Part shown: positions 37,438-46,517 of the stretch, in pieces | Layout: every line of letters starts with the position of its first letter | How positions within the stretch are numbered: position 1 is the stretch's first letter | Source: Deltaproteobacteria bacterium | GTDB taxonomy: Bacteria > Myxococcota > JACPTQ01 | Assembly (NCBI GenBank): GCA_016192705.1 | Contig: JACPTQ010000028.1 | Span: forward strand, 33,300 to 97,299 | Direction: 5' to 3' | DNA length: 64,000 bases | Notes under the pieces: generated by a model | Told to the model about the DNA's origin: nothing | The model's database searches: none | Seen by the model: the letters and a program-made list of their open reading frames with translations, nothing else | Made by a program: the position numbers and the translations under genes

Positions 37438-38276
37438 GGTGTTCCCTCGACCGCTCGGGTGCGCGGGCGGGGCAGGCTGCGGCGGTCAAAAAGTTGACGG
37501 AGGCGTTCGCGAAGGTCGCCCGAGCTCTCCATCTCTGCGAGCACACCGTCTGCTGCAACGCTGATGCGCCCCGTCGATTCGGAGACGACGACGGCGACGG
37601 CGTCGGTTTCCTCGGCGACTCCGAGTGCGGCGCGGTGTCGGGTGCCGAGCGTCCTCTTGACGTTGGGATTGGCGGTAAGAGGCAGGAAGCATCCGGCGCG
37701 GGTGATGCGCGCGCGCGACACGATGATGGCGCCATCGTGAAGGGGTGAGCTGGGATGAAGAATCGAAAGGAAGAGATCGCTCGCGATCTTGGCGTCGAGC
37801 TGGGTGCCGGCGTCGAGGCGATCGATGAGGTCGGCTTCGCGCGTGATGACGATGAGCGCACCGATGTGCTTTGCGGCGAGGTCTGTCACGGCGCGTGCGA
37901 CTTCGTCGATGTGCGGTGCGAAGAGCGACGCCGAGTTGGATGCGCCGAGGCCGCGGCGGCCGACGCGTTGGAGGCCGCGTCGAATGTCGTCTTGGAAGAC
38001 CACCACCAGGATGACGATGAAGGAGCTCGTGAAATTTTCGATGAGCCAGCGGAACGTGTCGAGACCGAGAAGTTTCGAACCGAAAAAACCGATCGCCACG
38101 ATGACGATGCCGACGAGGACGTGAAAAGCGCGCGTTCCTTTGATGAGGAGGAGGACTCGGTAAAAGACGTACCAGACGATGAGCAGGTCGAAGAGGGCGA
38201 TGACGAAGCCGAGCGGCGTGTCGGGCAGCGAGAACTCAGGGAGGAGAGCGCGAAGTTCGCGTTCAAAAGTGGTCAT
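37434..38276 (-). CDS. cdaA: Diadenylate cyclase (c-di-AMP synthase)
   Basis: This membrane enzyme converts two ATP to the second messenger c-di-AMP, which controls potassium and osmotic balance. The 280-aa protein has three N-terminal helices (about 20-95), then the DAC domain with LHDGAIIV (Asp181-Gly-Ala) and GTRHRAALG (Arg213-His-Arg). The adenosine-binding STGRISVAADG follows. All catalytic motifs are intact. It is coupled by 4-nt overlaps to both folP upstream and cdaR downstream. Confidence 0.95.
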   Translation of the reverse strand: MTTFERELRALLPEFSLPDTPLGFVIALFDLLIVWYVFYRVLLLIKGTRAFHVLVGIVIVAIGFFGSKLLGLDTFRWLIENFTSSFIVILVVVFQDDIRRGLQRVGRRGLGASNSASLFAPHIDEVARAVTDLAAKHIGALIVITREADLIDRLDAGTQLDAKIASDLFLSILHPSSPLHDGAIIVSRARITRAGCFLPLTANPNVKRTLGTRHRAALGVAEETDAVAVVVSESTGRISVAADGVLAEMESSGDLRERLRQLFDRRSLPRPRTRAVEGTP

Positions 38277-39208
38277 GGCGCACCGCTCGCGGGATCGTGT
38301 GTTGCCGTGGCGATTGCGTGCGCGACGAGCGCGACTTCGCGCATCGCAGCGACATCGTGAACGCGAATCATCGACGCGCCTTTCGCGACGGCGATCGCGA
38401 CGGCGGCAGCCGTGCCGAATGCGCGCTGGTCTGCCGGTTTGCCGGTGATGTGCTCAATAAATGACTTGCGCGATGGGCCGACGAGAATGGGGAGTCCAAG
38501 CGCGAGAAACCGTTCGAGCGCGCCGATGATCTCAAGCGACTGAGACGCGGTCTTCGCGAAGCCAATCCCGGGATCAACCGCGATGGCCCGACGCCGTATT
38601 CCTGTGGCGATCGCATGTTCCACGGCAACGCGCAATTCGGCGAGAACGTCATCGATCACGGCTTTGTAGTGCGTCTTATCGCGCATCGTCGCGGACGTAC
38701 CGCGCGTGTGCATGATGATGACGCCGGCGTTTCGTTCGGCGACAAGTCGCGCCATCGCCGGGTCAAACGCGAGACCGCTCACGTCGTTGATGATCGCCGC
38801 GCCCGCATCGAGAGCGGCGGTTGCGACGGCGGCCTTTCGCGTGTCGATCGAGACGATCGCGCCGCTACGCGCGAGTTCTCGAACGATCGGCACAACGCGC
38901 GAGATTTCAACATCGACGGCGACTTCTGAAGCTCCGGGTCGCGTCGATTCACCGCCAACGTCGATGACGTCGGCGCCTTCGGCGGTCATCGCCGTCGCGT
39001 GTGAGAGAGCGCGCTCGACCGAATCGAATCGGCCGCCATCGGAAAACGAGTCGGGCGTGACGTTGAGGATTCCAAAGAGGATCGGTCGGCTCGCGACTTC
39101 GAACTCTCCTCGCGCATGATGAAAGGATTGTTTCGTCAAGCTCCCTCTCGACGTGCGGAGCCTTTCGCCGCCACCGGCGATGCCGCATCGGAGAGGTCGA
39201 ATTATCAC
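38273..39208 (-). CDS. folP: Dihydropteroate synthase
   Basis: This folate enzyme condenses p-aminobenzoate with hydroxymethyl-dihydropterin pyrophosphate. The motifs are ILFGILNVTPDSFSDGG, DVIDVGGESTRPGA, IVSIDTRKA, AAIINDVSG, AVDPGIGFAKT and LVGPSRKSF. The GTG 39208 start gives a 311-aa protein with about 35 extra N-terminal residues; an internal TTG at SLTKQS would also work, so the start is uncertain. It is coupled to cdaA by an ATGA overlap. It is divergent from the secreted PLC gene. Confidence 0.95.
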   Translation of the reverse strand: MIIRPLRCGIAGGGERLRTSRGSLTKQSFHHARGEFEVASRPILFGILNVTPDSFSDGGRFDSVERALSHATAMTAEGADVIDVGGESTRPGASEVAVDVEISRVVPIVRELARSGAIVSIDTRKAAVATAALDAGAAIINDVSGLAFDPAMARLVAERNAGVIIMHTRGTSATMRDKTHYKAVIDDVLAELRVAVEHAIATGIRRRAIAVDPGIGFAKTASQSLEIIGALERFLALGLPILVGPSRKSFIEHITGKPADQRAFGTAAAVAIAVAKGASMIRVHDVAAMREVALVAHAIATATHDPASGAP

Positions 39209-39370
39209 GGATGAGCGTGGGTGAGAAGGCGCGCATCACGGCGTTGGCTGGCGCGGGCGGGTGAAGCGGGCAATTGAAGTGCTTGTTACAGGCGCGGAAG
39301 AAAGAATTGACAAGGTGGGCGGAACATGCAGGAGTGGGTCTTGCAGACCTTCAGGGACAGGAGGCTCTCG

Positions 39371-42300
39371 ATGACACGAATACGTAACACGCGCGGCATC
39401 AGCTTTCTCGTCTTTCTCCTCTCGACGCTCCAAGTCGTCTTGCCGATCGAGGCGCGCGCGCACAAGGAACCAACCCATTCGCGGTTGACCGAGATCGCGT
39501 TCCAATACCTCGAGTCGTACGCGAAAGCGGGGAAGGCCGGCGCGGCGCTTCCGAGCGGCGAGGCGAAGGTGGTCATGAGCTACCTTGACGATCTCAAGTT
39601 CACGTCGGACGACGGCCGGCTCATCTTCGGGATGCTCCCCGTGGGGGAGGGCGTCTATCCACAGTATGCCTTTATCGCGCCAGGACTGCGCTACGCGCTC
39701 AACTGGCCGTCGCTCGCAACGCAGTCGTTCGATACGTCGTCGCCGGTCAAGAAAGATGGAACGAACGTCTCGTTCCGCGCGTGGCTTGGCCGCTACTCGG
39801 ACGACACGACGGACACCTGGGTCTCGTCCGCGCAACCGTTTCAGACGATCGTGAAGCTAACCGACGAAGAGCTCGACAAGGCGTACGACGCGGCAGCAAA
39901 GTTGCTTTCGACGGTCGCGATGGAAAAGGTGGGCGACTTTCTGGGCGACTGGGCGCAAGGCTGCGGCGACCAGGGCAATTGGTTCCTCGAAGCAATGTGC
40001 TTCATCTTGTTCGCGATCCTTTTCCCGTTCATCGCCGGACTGACCCTCGCCGCCGAGATGATCATGACGCTCGTTGTTCTCCCGATCGTCGAACTCATCC
40101 TCGCGATCGATCAAGCGAACGGACAGGCCGAAGAGCTTGCCGGCGACTCGGTGATGGCGTGCTACCCATCAACGTACATGATGCAGGATGTCGTCTCCGA
40201 ACCCGACCCGCTCTGGCGCACCCGCGGCCTCGAATCGGTTTGCACGCACGCGCGGACGTTTTGGCTACCAAAGCTCGACGACATTCGAATCCACGGCAGT
40301 CCGGCGTCACTCGGCGGTGTCAAGTCGTTTTTCAGGGGGATGATGTTTGGCCACTACAAACGCTGTGTTGAGCTGGGAATCGTTCCCGAGCTTGAAGGGG
40401 TCACTCCAGTCGGGATCTTTGGTTTCGACGGGGAAACGCTTTCGAAACTCGAGACGTGTCGCGCCAATCTCAACAACTACTTTGCGCAGTGGAGAAACGT
40501 CATCCTCTCGTCCGCGATGAAGGTGAAGCTCGGCAAGGGCTGGAACAGCGACGACATGGAATTCAAGGCGACGACGGCGCAGAACCCCTTTAAGGACTAC
40601 GTGAGCGACGTGAATAATTTCTCGGCGCAGTACCATTTTGCCGACCTCTTAAGCCCGAACGGCGTCACGACGCCGAAGTTCACGGACGTTGCGACCTTCA
40701 AGAAGCAGTGGAAGGGGATCCACGACGCCATCGACGGCTACAGCCTCGGCGACGCGAACGTCTTTAAGAACGCGTGGGGTGAAGTCTCCTCGTTCGATCA
40801 GGGGAAGATTGTCGACGCGGCGAAAGACTTCAACGCGACGCTGGCGTGGAAGGAGTCGGGCAACACGGCGCTTCGGCGACGCGTCGGATGCCCCGTCAAG
40901 AGCCTCTCGCTCGGGAAACAGGTCATGCTCGAGACGAACGACGGCCTCGGCGCGACGAGCTGCAAAGACGACACGACGCAGGGGATGTTGAGCGCGCCGT
41001 TTGTCACCGTCGTCACGCGCCCCGCGCACAACATGGCGCTCGATGGCTGGGCGATGTGGCTCTCGGGGCGACACCCCGGCATGTTGGAACACGGCGGGAC
41101 GAAGCACGAGGTGGTCGATTTCGGCACGGCGTTCCGCGACGCCTTCAAGAACGGAACCGACTTCGGGACCCTCATGGGCGCGAACAAAGGCTGTAAGGCG
41201 TCGGGGGCGCCGTTTACGTCGGCGTTCACATGCGCGGACGAGATGGCGGATGCCACCCTCGAAACGCGCCTCGCGCAAGGCGATGTCCCAGAAATCGGAT
41301 TCGTCGGCCTCGCGCACGCCATTCACGCGGTCCAGGACGTCACGGTGCCGCAGCACATCGCGCCGACGACGGGGTTTGGGCACGCGCCGTACGAGGCGCT
41401 CTTTCGCCGGTGGGTTTACAACGACAACGCGGAGACCGTCGCGACGTTTCGCGACCCGTCGTCCGGGGCGACATCGCTCGCGAAGCCGGTCAAATGGTTT
41501 TCGGGAGGCCCGGACCAGAAGGGCCTTAAGGTGAACGACGCGTTTTTCGAGTCGGTCACGAAGCGGATGGGCGACCTCGAAAAGACGATGGCCGAGCTCC
41601 AGCCGGGATCGACCTGCTTCGGGATTCGCAAGCTCGTCATCGCGACGGCGTATCACACGGCGAAAACCATCGAAGACTCCGAGGGCGCGGGGAAGAGTGC
41701 GCTCGCCGCGCCGTTCTGGGTTCGCGAGGCCGACGCGCAGGTGTGGGAACGCGCCATCGGCCCGCTGGGGACGAAATACCCAACTAAAAGCGAGGACTTG
41801 GACGTGCGTGGGGGCCGCGTCGCACCGCGTGCGTGGGGCGATGTGGTTGTGAACACGGCGCCGTTCGCTGTTGCGGGGACAGTCTTGGCGCTCAAGTATG
41901 CGGTGCAGACGAAGTTGAAACAGAAGGAGTCGTGCGACAAGGGGTGGGGCGATGGGCCGCCGCCGCCGCCAACGCCGCCAAGCGGGGGACCGCCACCGAC
42001 GGACACGGACCCGAACAAGTGCATCATCGACGGGATGAAGGCGCTCCTCGTGAAGGCGCCGAAGATGGAGAAGTGGAAGGCCCTCGCGGAGGCGCGCTGC
42101 ATCTGCCTCTACGGCAAGGACGCGGCGAAGAAGGCGGAGTGCGTCGGGTTTAACGTGAACCTCTGGTCGCTCCTCCAACTGTACAGGGGCGGGTTGATCT
42201 CGGAGAAGACGTTCACCTTCCGATGGAACAAGCTGCATGGTGAGAGGCTTGGGCGATGGAAGCCGGGCGCGCGCGGGTCGTGTGATCGCGACTCGGATTG

Positions 42301-42532
42301 CGACGGCGTCCCCGATTGCGAAGACCAGTGCCCGAACGAAAGGTGGTGCCAGGATCCCGTGTTCGGGCCATCAGGAGGGGGGCGGACGCCGGTCGATCGA
42401 AGCGGTTGCTCGCGTCTCGTCGATGGCGATGGCGATGGCGTCCTCGATACGATTGACCAGTGCAAGAAGACGAAGAAGGGCCAAGTGGTTAATAAGGATG
42501 GGTGCAGCAATGAAGACCTCGCGCTTCGGTAG
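39371..42532 (+). CDS. Secreted zinc-phospholipase C-like protein with C-terminal TSP3 repeats
   Basis: ATG 39371 follows AGGAGG (39358-39363). The signal peptide MTRIRNTRGISFLVFLLSTL probably ends at EARA, leaving an N-terminal His (HKEPTHSRLTEIAFQYL). This suits zinc-PLC enzymes, where the mature N-terminus and early His bind zinc. Residues about 645-662 hold GLAHAIHAVQDVTVPQH followed by GHAPYEALF, the H-x-x-x-D...P-x-H zinc signature. A central hydrophobic stretch (MCFILFAILFPFIAGLTLAA) is unusual for the family. The end has a Pro-rich linker, then TSP3 calcium repeats (DSDCDGVPDCEDQCPNE, DGDGDGVLDTIDQC). The 1,053-aa size far exceeds classical enzymes; the substrate is unproven. Confidence 0.72.
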   Translation: MTRIRNTRGISFLVFLLSTLQVVLPIEARAHKEPTHSRLTEIAFQYLESYAKAGKAGAALPSGEAKVVMSYLDDLKFTSDDGRLIFGMLPVGEGVYPQYAFIAPGLRYALNWPSLATQSFDTSSPVKKDGTNVSFRAWLGRYSDDTTDTWVSSAQPFQTIVKLTDEELDKAYDAAAKLLSTVAMEKVGDFLGDWAQGCGDQGNWFLEAMCFILFAILFPFIAGLTLAAEMIMTLVVLPIVELILAIDQANGQAEELAGDSVMACYPSTYMMQDVVSEPDPLWRTRGLESVCTHARTFWLPKLDDIRIHGSPASLGGVKSFFRGMMFGHYKRCVELGIVPELEGVTPVGIFGFDGETLSKLETCRANLNNYFAQWRNVILSSAMKVKLGKGWNSDDMEFKATTAQNPFKDYVSDVNNFSAQYHFADLLSPNGVTTPKFTDVATFKKQWKGIHDAIDGYSLGDANVFKNAWGEVSSFDQGKIVDAAKDFNATLAWKESGNTALRRRVGCPVKSLSLGKQVMLETNDGLGATSCKDDTTQGMLSAPFVTVVTRPAHNMALDGWAMWLSGRHPGMLEHGGTKHEVVDFGTAFRDAFKNGTDFGTLMGANKGCKASGAPFTSAFTCADEMADATLETRLAQGDVPEIGFVGLAHAIHAVQDVTVPQHIAPTTGFGHAPYEALFRRWVYNDNAETVATFRDPSSGATSLAKPVKWFSGGPDQKGLKVNDAFFESVTKRMGDLEKTMAELQPGSTCFGIRKLVIATAYHTAKTIEDSEGAGKSALAAPFWVREADAQVWERAIGPLGTKYPTKSEDLDVRGGRVAPRAWGDVVVNTAPFAVAGTVLALKYAVQTKLKQKESCDKGWGDGPPPPPTPPSGGPPPTDTDPNKCIIDGMKALLVKAPKMEKWKALAEARCICLYGKDAAKKAECVGFNVNLWSLLQLYRGGLISEKTFTFRWNKLHGERLGRWKPGARGSCDRDSDCDGVPDCEDQCPNERWCQDPVFGPSGGGRTPVDRSGCSRLVDGDGDGVLDTIDQCKKTKKGQVVNKDGCSNEDLALR

Positions 42533-43726
42533 CCTCGTGGTGTGCAGTGGTCTTGTGTTCGCGGGCGTGGCGTCGGCTGAATTTCCGGGGCGGCGCGCGG
42601 GGGCGGGAGGGCATCGCATCAGGTCGAAACCCAAGGCGCTCATCTGCAAGGCGCTGCCGCACGACAGCGACAAGGACGGCATCCCGGATGGATGCGATCG
42701 GTGCCCCAACACCCCCAAGGGTACGGCGGTCGGCGTGGATGGGTGCCCTCTCGTTGTGATCCCGCCGATTTGTGGGGGCGACACGCAGGCGCCCGGGAGC
42801 AGTTGTTGGAGCGTTGTTCTGAAGGGGGGCTTGGTGGACGATGGAAGCGGCGGGACAGGGCGTTCTTTTACCTTGGGGTTAAGGATACGTGTGAGATCGG
42901 GCAACTATCGGGGATCCTCCAGGCTTACTGGGGCGAAACGAAGCTCGCGCCGGTCGTGTGCAAGGGCGTTCCGTGGACGAGAAACGAGAAGTTTTCCACG
43001 TACGAGAAGGCGGCGGTCCAGTCCGGGTTTTTCGAATGCGTGGCGGAGGTGAGGTTGCCGGGCGGCGGCACGGCGCCGGCGGATGCGGCGGTGAAGAAAC
43101 CGGTGAAGGTCGGTGGGTCGCTTTGGGCGACGGATGGGGCTGGGAACAGCAGCGGGTGGACGATCCCAAGCAACGGAGGGCCGATCGACGCGGATCTGAG
43201 CTGCTCGTTTGCGGGCGGCGTCGCGAGCTGCGAGCGGACGAATCTGGCGGGCGATCCGTTGGAGTTGTGCAAGAAGGGGCTTTCGAAACAAGTCCCGAAG
43301 TTAGCGTGGTCGCCGCACGTCGTGGCGATCGTCGTGCCGCACGACAAGAAAACGCTTGTCGCAATGGCCAAGCCGAAGATCAAGATCGATGTAAAAACGA
43401 TCTCGGTTGCGGCGCCGTCGATTCCAGGTTGTTCGATCGGACCCAAGATTGAGGTGGAGGCGGTTGTGAGGAGCGACAATGGGAAACCGATAAAGATGTT
43501 CTCGACCGAGGCGAAAAACGGCAATTGCGTGCTGACGCCGAAGCCGGCGCCGCCGGTTGGCTCGGCCGAAATGACGTTGAGTTGCAGCGGACCCGCGGAG
43601 GCGGTGGTCCCCGTGAAGAAGGGGACGACGTTTTCCTATGAGATCCTGATCCGGGCGAAAAATGCGGCTGGAAACGTGAGCCAGAAGGTGTTCAAGGGAA
43701 CCGTCAAGCCGTCCCCAGCGTGGTGA
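42510..43726 (+). pseudogene. Frameshifted secreted TSP3-repeat protein
   Basis: ATG 42510 (MKTSRFGSLVVCSGLVFAGVASA) overlaps the end of the PLC-like gene by 23 nt and gives a clean signal peptide, then one TSP3 unit (DSDKDGIPDGCDRCPNTP). The frame is sensible to about VDDGSGGTG and then becomes Arg/Ser-rich nonsense. The frame one base back continues AFFYLGVKDTCEIGQLSG to the stop at 43726. One missing G, either in the run at 42824-42829 or at 42858-42860, would restore a protein of about 405 aa. The C-terminal half is beta-rich and unassigned. It could be a real loss or a homopolymer sequencing error. Confidence 0.75.
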
Positions 43727-43818
43727 GAGCGCGGATGCGGGAAGGATAGGGACCGGAATCGTTTTTCCGGGCCGCGCCGATCCCCAGAGGACGCCCGGAA
43801 CACCCGCTTAGCATCGAT

Positions 43819-44064
43819 TCAGCATCGGTCCGAAGCTTGTATTGCCCAAGTCCCGCCGTCGCGCGCAACGAGGATCAGAGCGACGACCAGCGCCACGAGG
43901 GACGGACCGATGACGGCCGCCGCGGCGGCGCGACGTAGGGCGCGCGGTCCAGCCCAGCGAAGTCGCCGTTCACCCAATCTCAGCGCGGCTCCAAACGCGA
44001 GCGAAAAAGCGACCGACGTCACAAGAAAGACGAGCGCGAAGCCGATGACGCTCGGCGCCGTCAC
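43819..44064 (-). CDS. Small two-helix membrane protein after BlaI
   Basis: This 81-aa protein starts GTG 44064, overlapping the repressor stop as GTGA. It has two hydrophobic helices (GFALVFLVTSVAFSLAFG and AAVIGPSLVALVVALIL) separated by an Arg-rich loop. In most genomes a BlaI gene is followed by a full BlaR1/M56 metalloprotease sensor; here only this short frame remains, with no HExxH in the next 90 nt. It may be a truncated sensor remnant or a distinct small partner. Confidence 0.6.
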   Translation of the reverse strand: MTAPSVIGFALVFLVTSVAFSLAFGAALRLGERRLRWAGPRALRRAAAAAVIGPSLVALVVALILVARDGGTWAIQASDRC

Positions 44065-44465
44065 TTTCCATCCTTCCGATGTTTCGCGATGAGCGCATCG
44101 AGGCGCGCGAGGTTCGCAGCGTCAATGCCGGCCGCGGCGTCGACAAATGCCGCGAAGACCGGACCAACATCCGCGCGCTCCGTGATAAGCCCCGAGATCG
44201 TCTGGGCGAGGATGCGACGGCGGTAGTCGTCGCGTGTGAGCGCCGGTTCGTAAATGAACGCGAGTCCATCCTTGCGGCGCGTGAGAAGCCGCTTTTTGAA
44301 AAGGCGGTCGAGCGTCGTCATGACCGTCGTGTACGCGGGCGCGCGTTTTTTCTTGAAGTGCCCGCAAACGTCGCGAACCGTGAGGGGGCCAACGGCCCAG
44401 AGAACGCTCATGACCTTCTCTTCGAGCGCACCCAGGGGTCTCACCGGCTGGTCGATCATTCGCAC
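44061..44465 (-). CDS. BlaI/MecI-family transcriptional repressor
   Basis: This 134-aa winged-helix repressor has the family signature LGALEEKVMSVLWAVGPLTV, then APAYTTVMTTLDRLFKKRLL and RRKDGLAFIYEP. Family members bind palindromes as dimers and are released by proteolysis triggered by a membrane sensor. A perfect palindrome lies 24 nt upstream of its start, so autoregulation is likely. No beta-lactamase gene is near, and the target may be envelope stress genes. Confidence 0.9.
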   Translation of the reverse strand: MRMIDQPVRPLGALEEKVMSVLWAVGPLTVRDVCGHFKKKRAPAYTTVMTTLDRLFKKRLLTRRKDGLAFIYEPALTRDDYRRRILAQTISGLITERADVGPVFAAFVDAAAGIDAANLARLDALIAKHRKDGK

Positions 44466-44488
44466 AGGAAGAATTCTACCGACGTCAT

Positions 44489-44509
44489 CCTACTATCGTC
44501 AATAGTAGG
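44489..44509. promoter_or_regulatory. Probable BlaI operator palindrome
   Basis: CCTACTAT, a 5-nt spacer CGTCA, then ATAGTAGG: 8-bp perfect arms. It resembles TACTA/TAGTA-type BlaI/MecI operators, and sits 24 nt upstream of blaI and 38 nt after the ftsH stop. There is no T-run, so it is not a terminator. Confidence 0.75.
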
Positions 44510-44546
44510 CCGGCTCACCCTCGAAGACGTGAATCAGCGCCGCGCG

Positions 44547-46457
44547 TCAGCTTGTCGGCTGGCCTTTGGGGCTCGGCGTCACGCCGATGATCCCGGGGGA
44601 GGCCGATGTCGTGGCGCCATTCGCCGACTTGACGGTCGCGGCAATTTTGCGCACCGGTGTCTCGCCGCGCATCAACATGTTGATTTCTTCGCCGTCGAGC
44701 GATTCGAACTCGAGCAGCGTTTCGGCGACGCGCTTGAGCAGTTCCATGTTGTCCTGAATCAGCGTGCGCGCTCGTTCGTACTGCTCCATGACGATCCGCC
44801 GCACTTCGGAGTCGATGAGCTGCGCGGTCTGCTCGCTGAACGTCTTTGGCATCGCAACCTCGCGACCAAGAAACGGATGCTCCTCGCGTTTCCCGACCGT
44901 CAGCGGCCCAACGCGGTCGCTCATTCCCCACTCGCACACCATTCGCCGCGCCATTTCGGTCGCCATCTCGAAATCGTTCCCAGCGCCCGTCGTCTGTTCG
45001 CCAAAAACCAGCTCCTCCGCGATCCGGCCACCGAGCGCAACCGCGACCTGATTCTGCGCAAAGTCCTTCGAGATGTTATGCCGGTCTTCGCTCGGCAACT
45101 GTTGCGTGAGCCCCAGGGCTCGCCCGCGCGGAATGATCGACACCTTATGCACGGGATCGCATCCCGGCACGAGCTTTGCGACGAGCGTGTGCCCCGCCTC
45201 GTGATACGCCGTTGACCGCTTCTCGCGCTCGCTCATCACGAGACTTCGCCGTTCCGTCCCCATAAGCACCTTGTCCTTCGCGATTTCGAAATCGGCCATA
45301 TTGATGCGGTCCTTGTTGAGCCGCGCCGCGAGTAGCGCCGCCTCGTTCACCAGATTCTCGAGGTCCGCGCCCGAGAACCCGGGCGACCCACGCGCGATGA
45401 CTTGCAAATCGACGTCCTCCGACAGCGGCGTCTTTTTCGTGTGGACCTTCAAAATCCCTTCGCGCCCCTTGACGTCCGGACGCGCGACGACGACGCTCCG
45501 GTCGAATCGGCCCGGTCTGAGCAGCGCCGGATCGAGAACGTCCGGCCGGTTCGTCGCGGCAATCAAGATAACGCCTTCGTTCGACTCAAACCCGTCCATC
45601 TCAACGAGCAGCTGGTTCAGCGTCTGCTCACGTTCGTCGTGTCCGCCGCCAAGCCCCGTCCCACGGTGGCGCCCAACCGCGTCGATTTCGTCGATGAAAA
45701 TAATGCACGGAGCGTGTTTTTTCCCTTGCTCAAACAGGTCCCGCACGCGGCTTGCCCCAACGCCGACAAACATCTCCACGAAATCGGACCCACTGATCGA
45801 AAAGAACGGCACGCCCGCCTCGCCCGCAATCGCGCGCGCGAGAAGCGTTTTCCCTGTCCCCGGAGGCCCCATGAGCAAAACGCCCTTGGGGATTCGCCCT
45901 CCGAGCTTCGTGAACTTCTTCGGGTCTTTCAAAAACGCGATGATCTCTTCGAGCTCATCCTTTGCTTCGTCGATCCCCGCGACATCGGCGAACGTGATCT
46001 TCTTTTGATTCTCATTCAGCAACTTCGCCTTAGACTTGCCGAACGACATCGCTTTGCCGCCACCCACCTGCATCTGGCGAATGAAGAAGAAGAAGATCAA
46101 AAACAACAAAATCATCGGCAGCCAATAGATGATGACCGATTGCCAGAACGAGCTCTGCTCTTCCTTCTCGTAAACGACCTTGATGTTTTTATCGAGCAGC
46201 TTTTCGTGAAAATTTTCCGACATCGGCCCGAACGCGCGGTAGCTCGGCCGCCCGTCGATCTTCGTCTGCGTGTACCCCAGGAACTCGCGCCCCTTGACGC
46301 GGACCGCCTTGACCGTTCCCTCGTTGACGAGCTGCATGAACTCGTTAATCGGCTTTTCGACGGCCGTTGTCGTCGTCTGGCTAAAAAGCTGCCAGATGCT
46401 GACAAACATCAAAATGAGGAGGACCCACAGGAAAACTGTCTTATGGGAATGCTTCAC
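44547..46457 (-). CDS. ftsH: ATP-dependent zinc metalloprotease FtsH
   Basis: This membrane AAA protease degrades misfolded and regulatory proteins. The 636-aa protein has helix 1 ([19 protein letters not shown]), a periplasmic domain, then helix 2 ([16 protein letters not shown]). Walker A is GPPGTGKT (197-204) and Walker B is [10 protein letters not shown]. The SRH region is [20 protein letters not shown], and the zinc site is HEAGH (419-423) with a distal Asp in [10 protein letters not shown]. All parts are intact. It lies 60 nt downstream of tilS. In related bacteria folP follows; here the BlaI unit does. Confidence 0.98.
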   Translation of the reverse strand: MKHSHKTVFLWVLLILMFVSIWQLFSQTTTTAVEKPINEFMQLVNEGTVKAVRVKGREFLGYTQTKIDGRPSYRAFGPMSENFHEKLLDKNIKVVYEKEEQSSFWQSVIIYWLPMILLFLIFFFFIRQMQVGGGKAMSFGKSKAKLLNENQKKITFADVAGIDEAKDELEEIIAFLKDPKKFTKLGGRIPKGVLLMGPPGTGKTLLARAIAGEAGVPFFSISGSDFVEMFVGVGASRVRDLFEQGKKHAPCIIFIDEIDAVGRHRGTGLGGGHDEREQTLNQLLVEMDGFESNEGVILIAATNRPDVLDPALLRPGRFDRSVVVARPDVKGREGILKVHTKKTPLSEDVDLQVIARGSPGFSGADLENLVNEAALLAARLNKDRINMADFEIAKDKVLMGTERRSLVMSEREKRSTAYHEAGHTLVAKLVPGCDPVHKVSIIPRGRALGLTQQLPSEDRHNISKDFAQNQVAVALGGRIAEELVFGEQTTGAGNDFEMATEMARRMVCEWGMSDRVGPLTVGKREEHPFLGREVAMPKTFSEQTAQLIDSEVRRIVMEQYERARTLIQDNMELLKRVAETLLEFESLDGEEINMLMRGETPVRKIAATVKSANGATTSASPGIIGVTPSPKGQPTS

Positions 46458-46517
46458 GCGCTTGGCTCACTTTCTCTTTCTTCTCTTATCAGAGATAACA
46501 CATTCAACCCTCTCACA

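Noticed and set aside
40649-42238. 529-aa minus-strand frame within the PLC-like gene
   Set aside because: The plus-strand frame has a signal peptide, zinc motif and TSP3 repeats; this one has none.
43757-43790. Possible terminator CCGGGC...GCCCGG after the TSP3 gene
   Set aside because: The loop is about 20 nt, and no T-run follows the stem on either strand.
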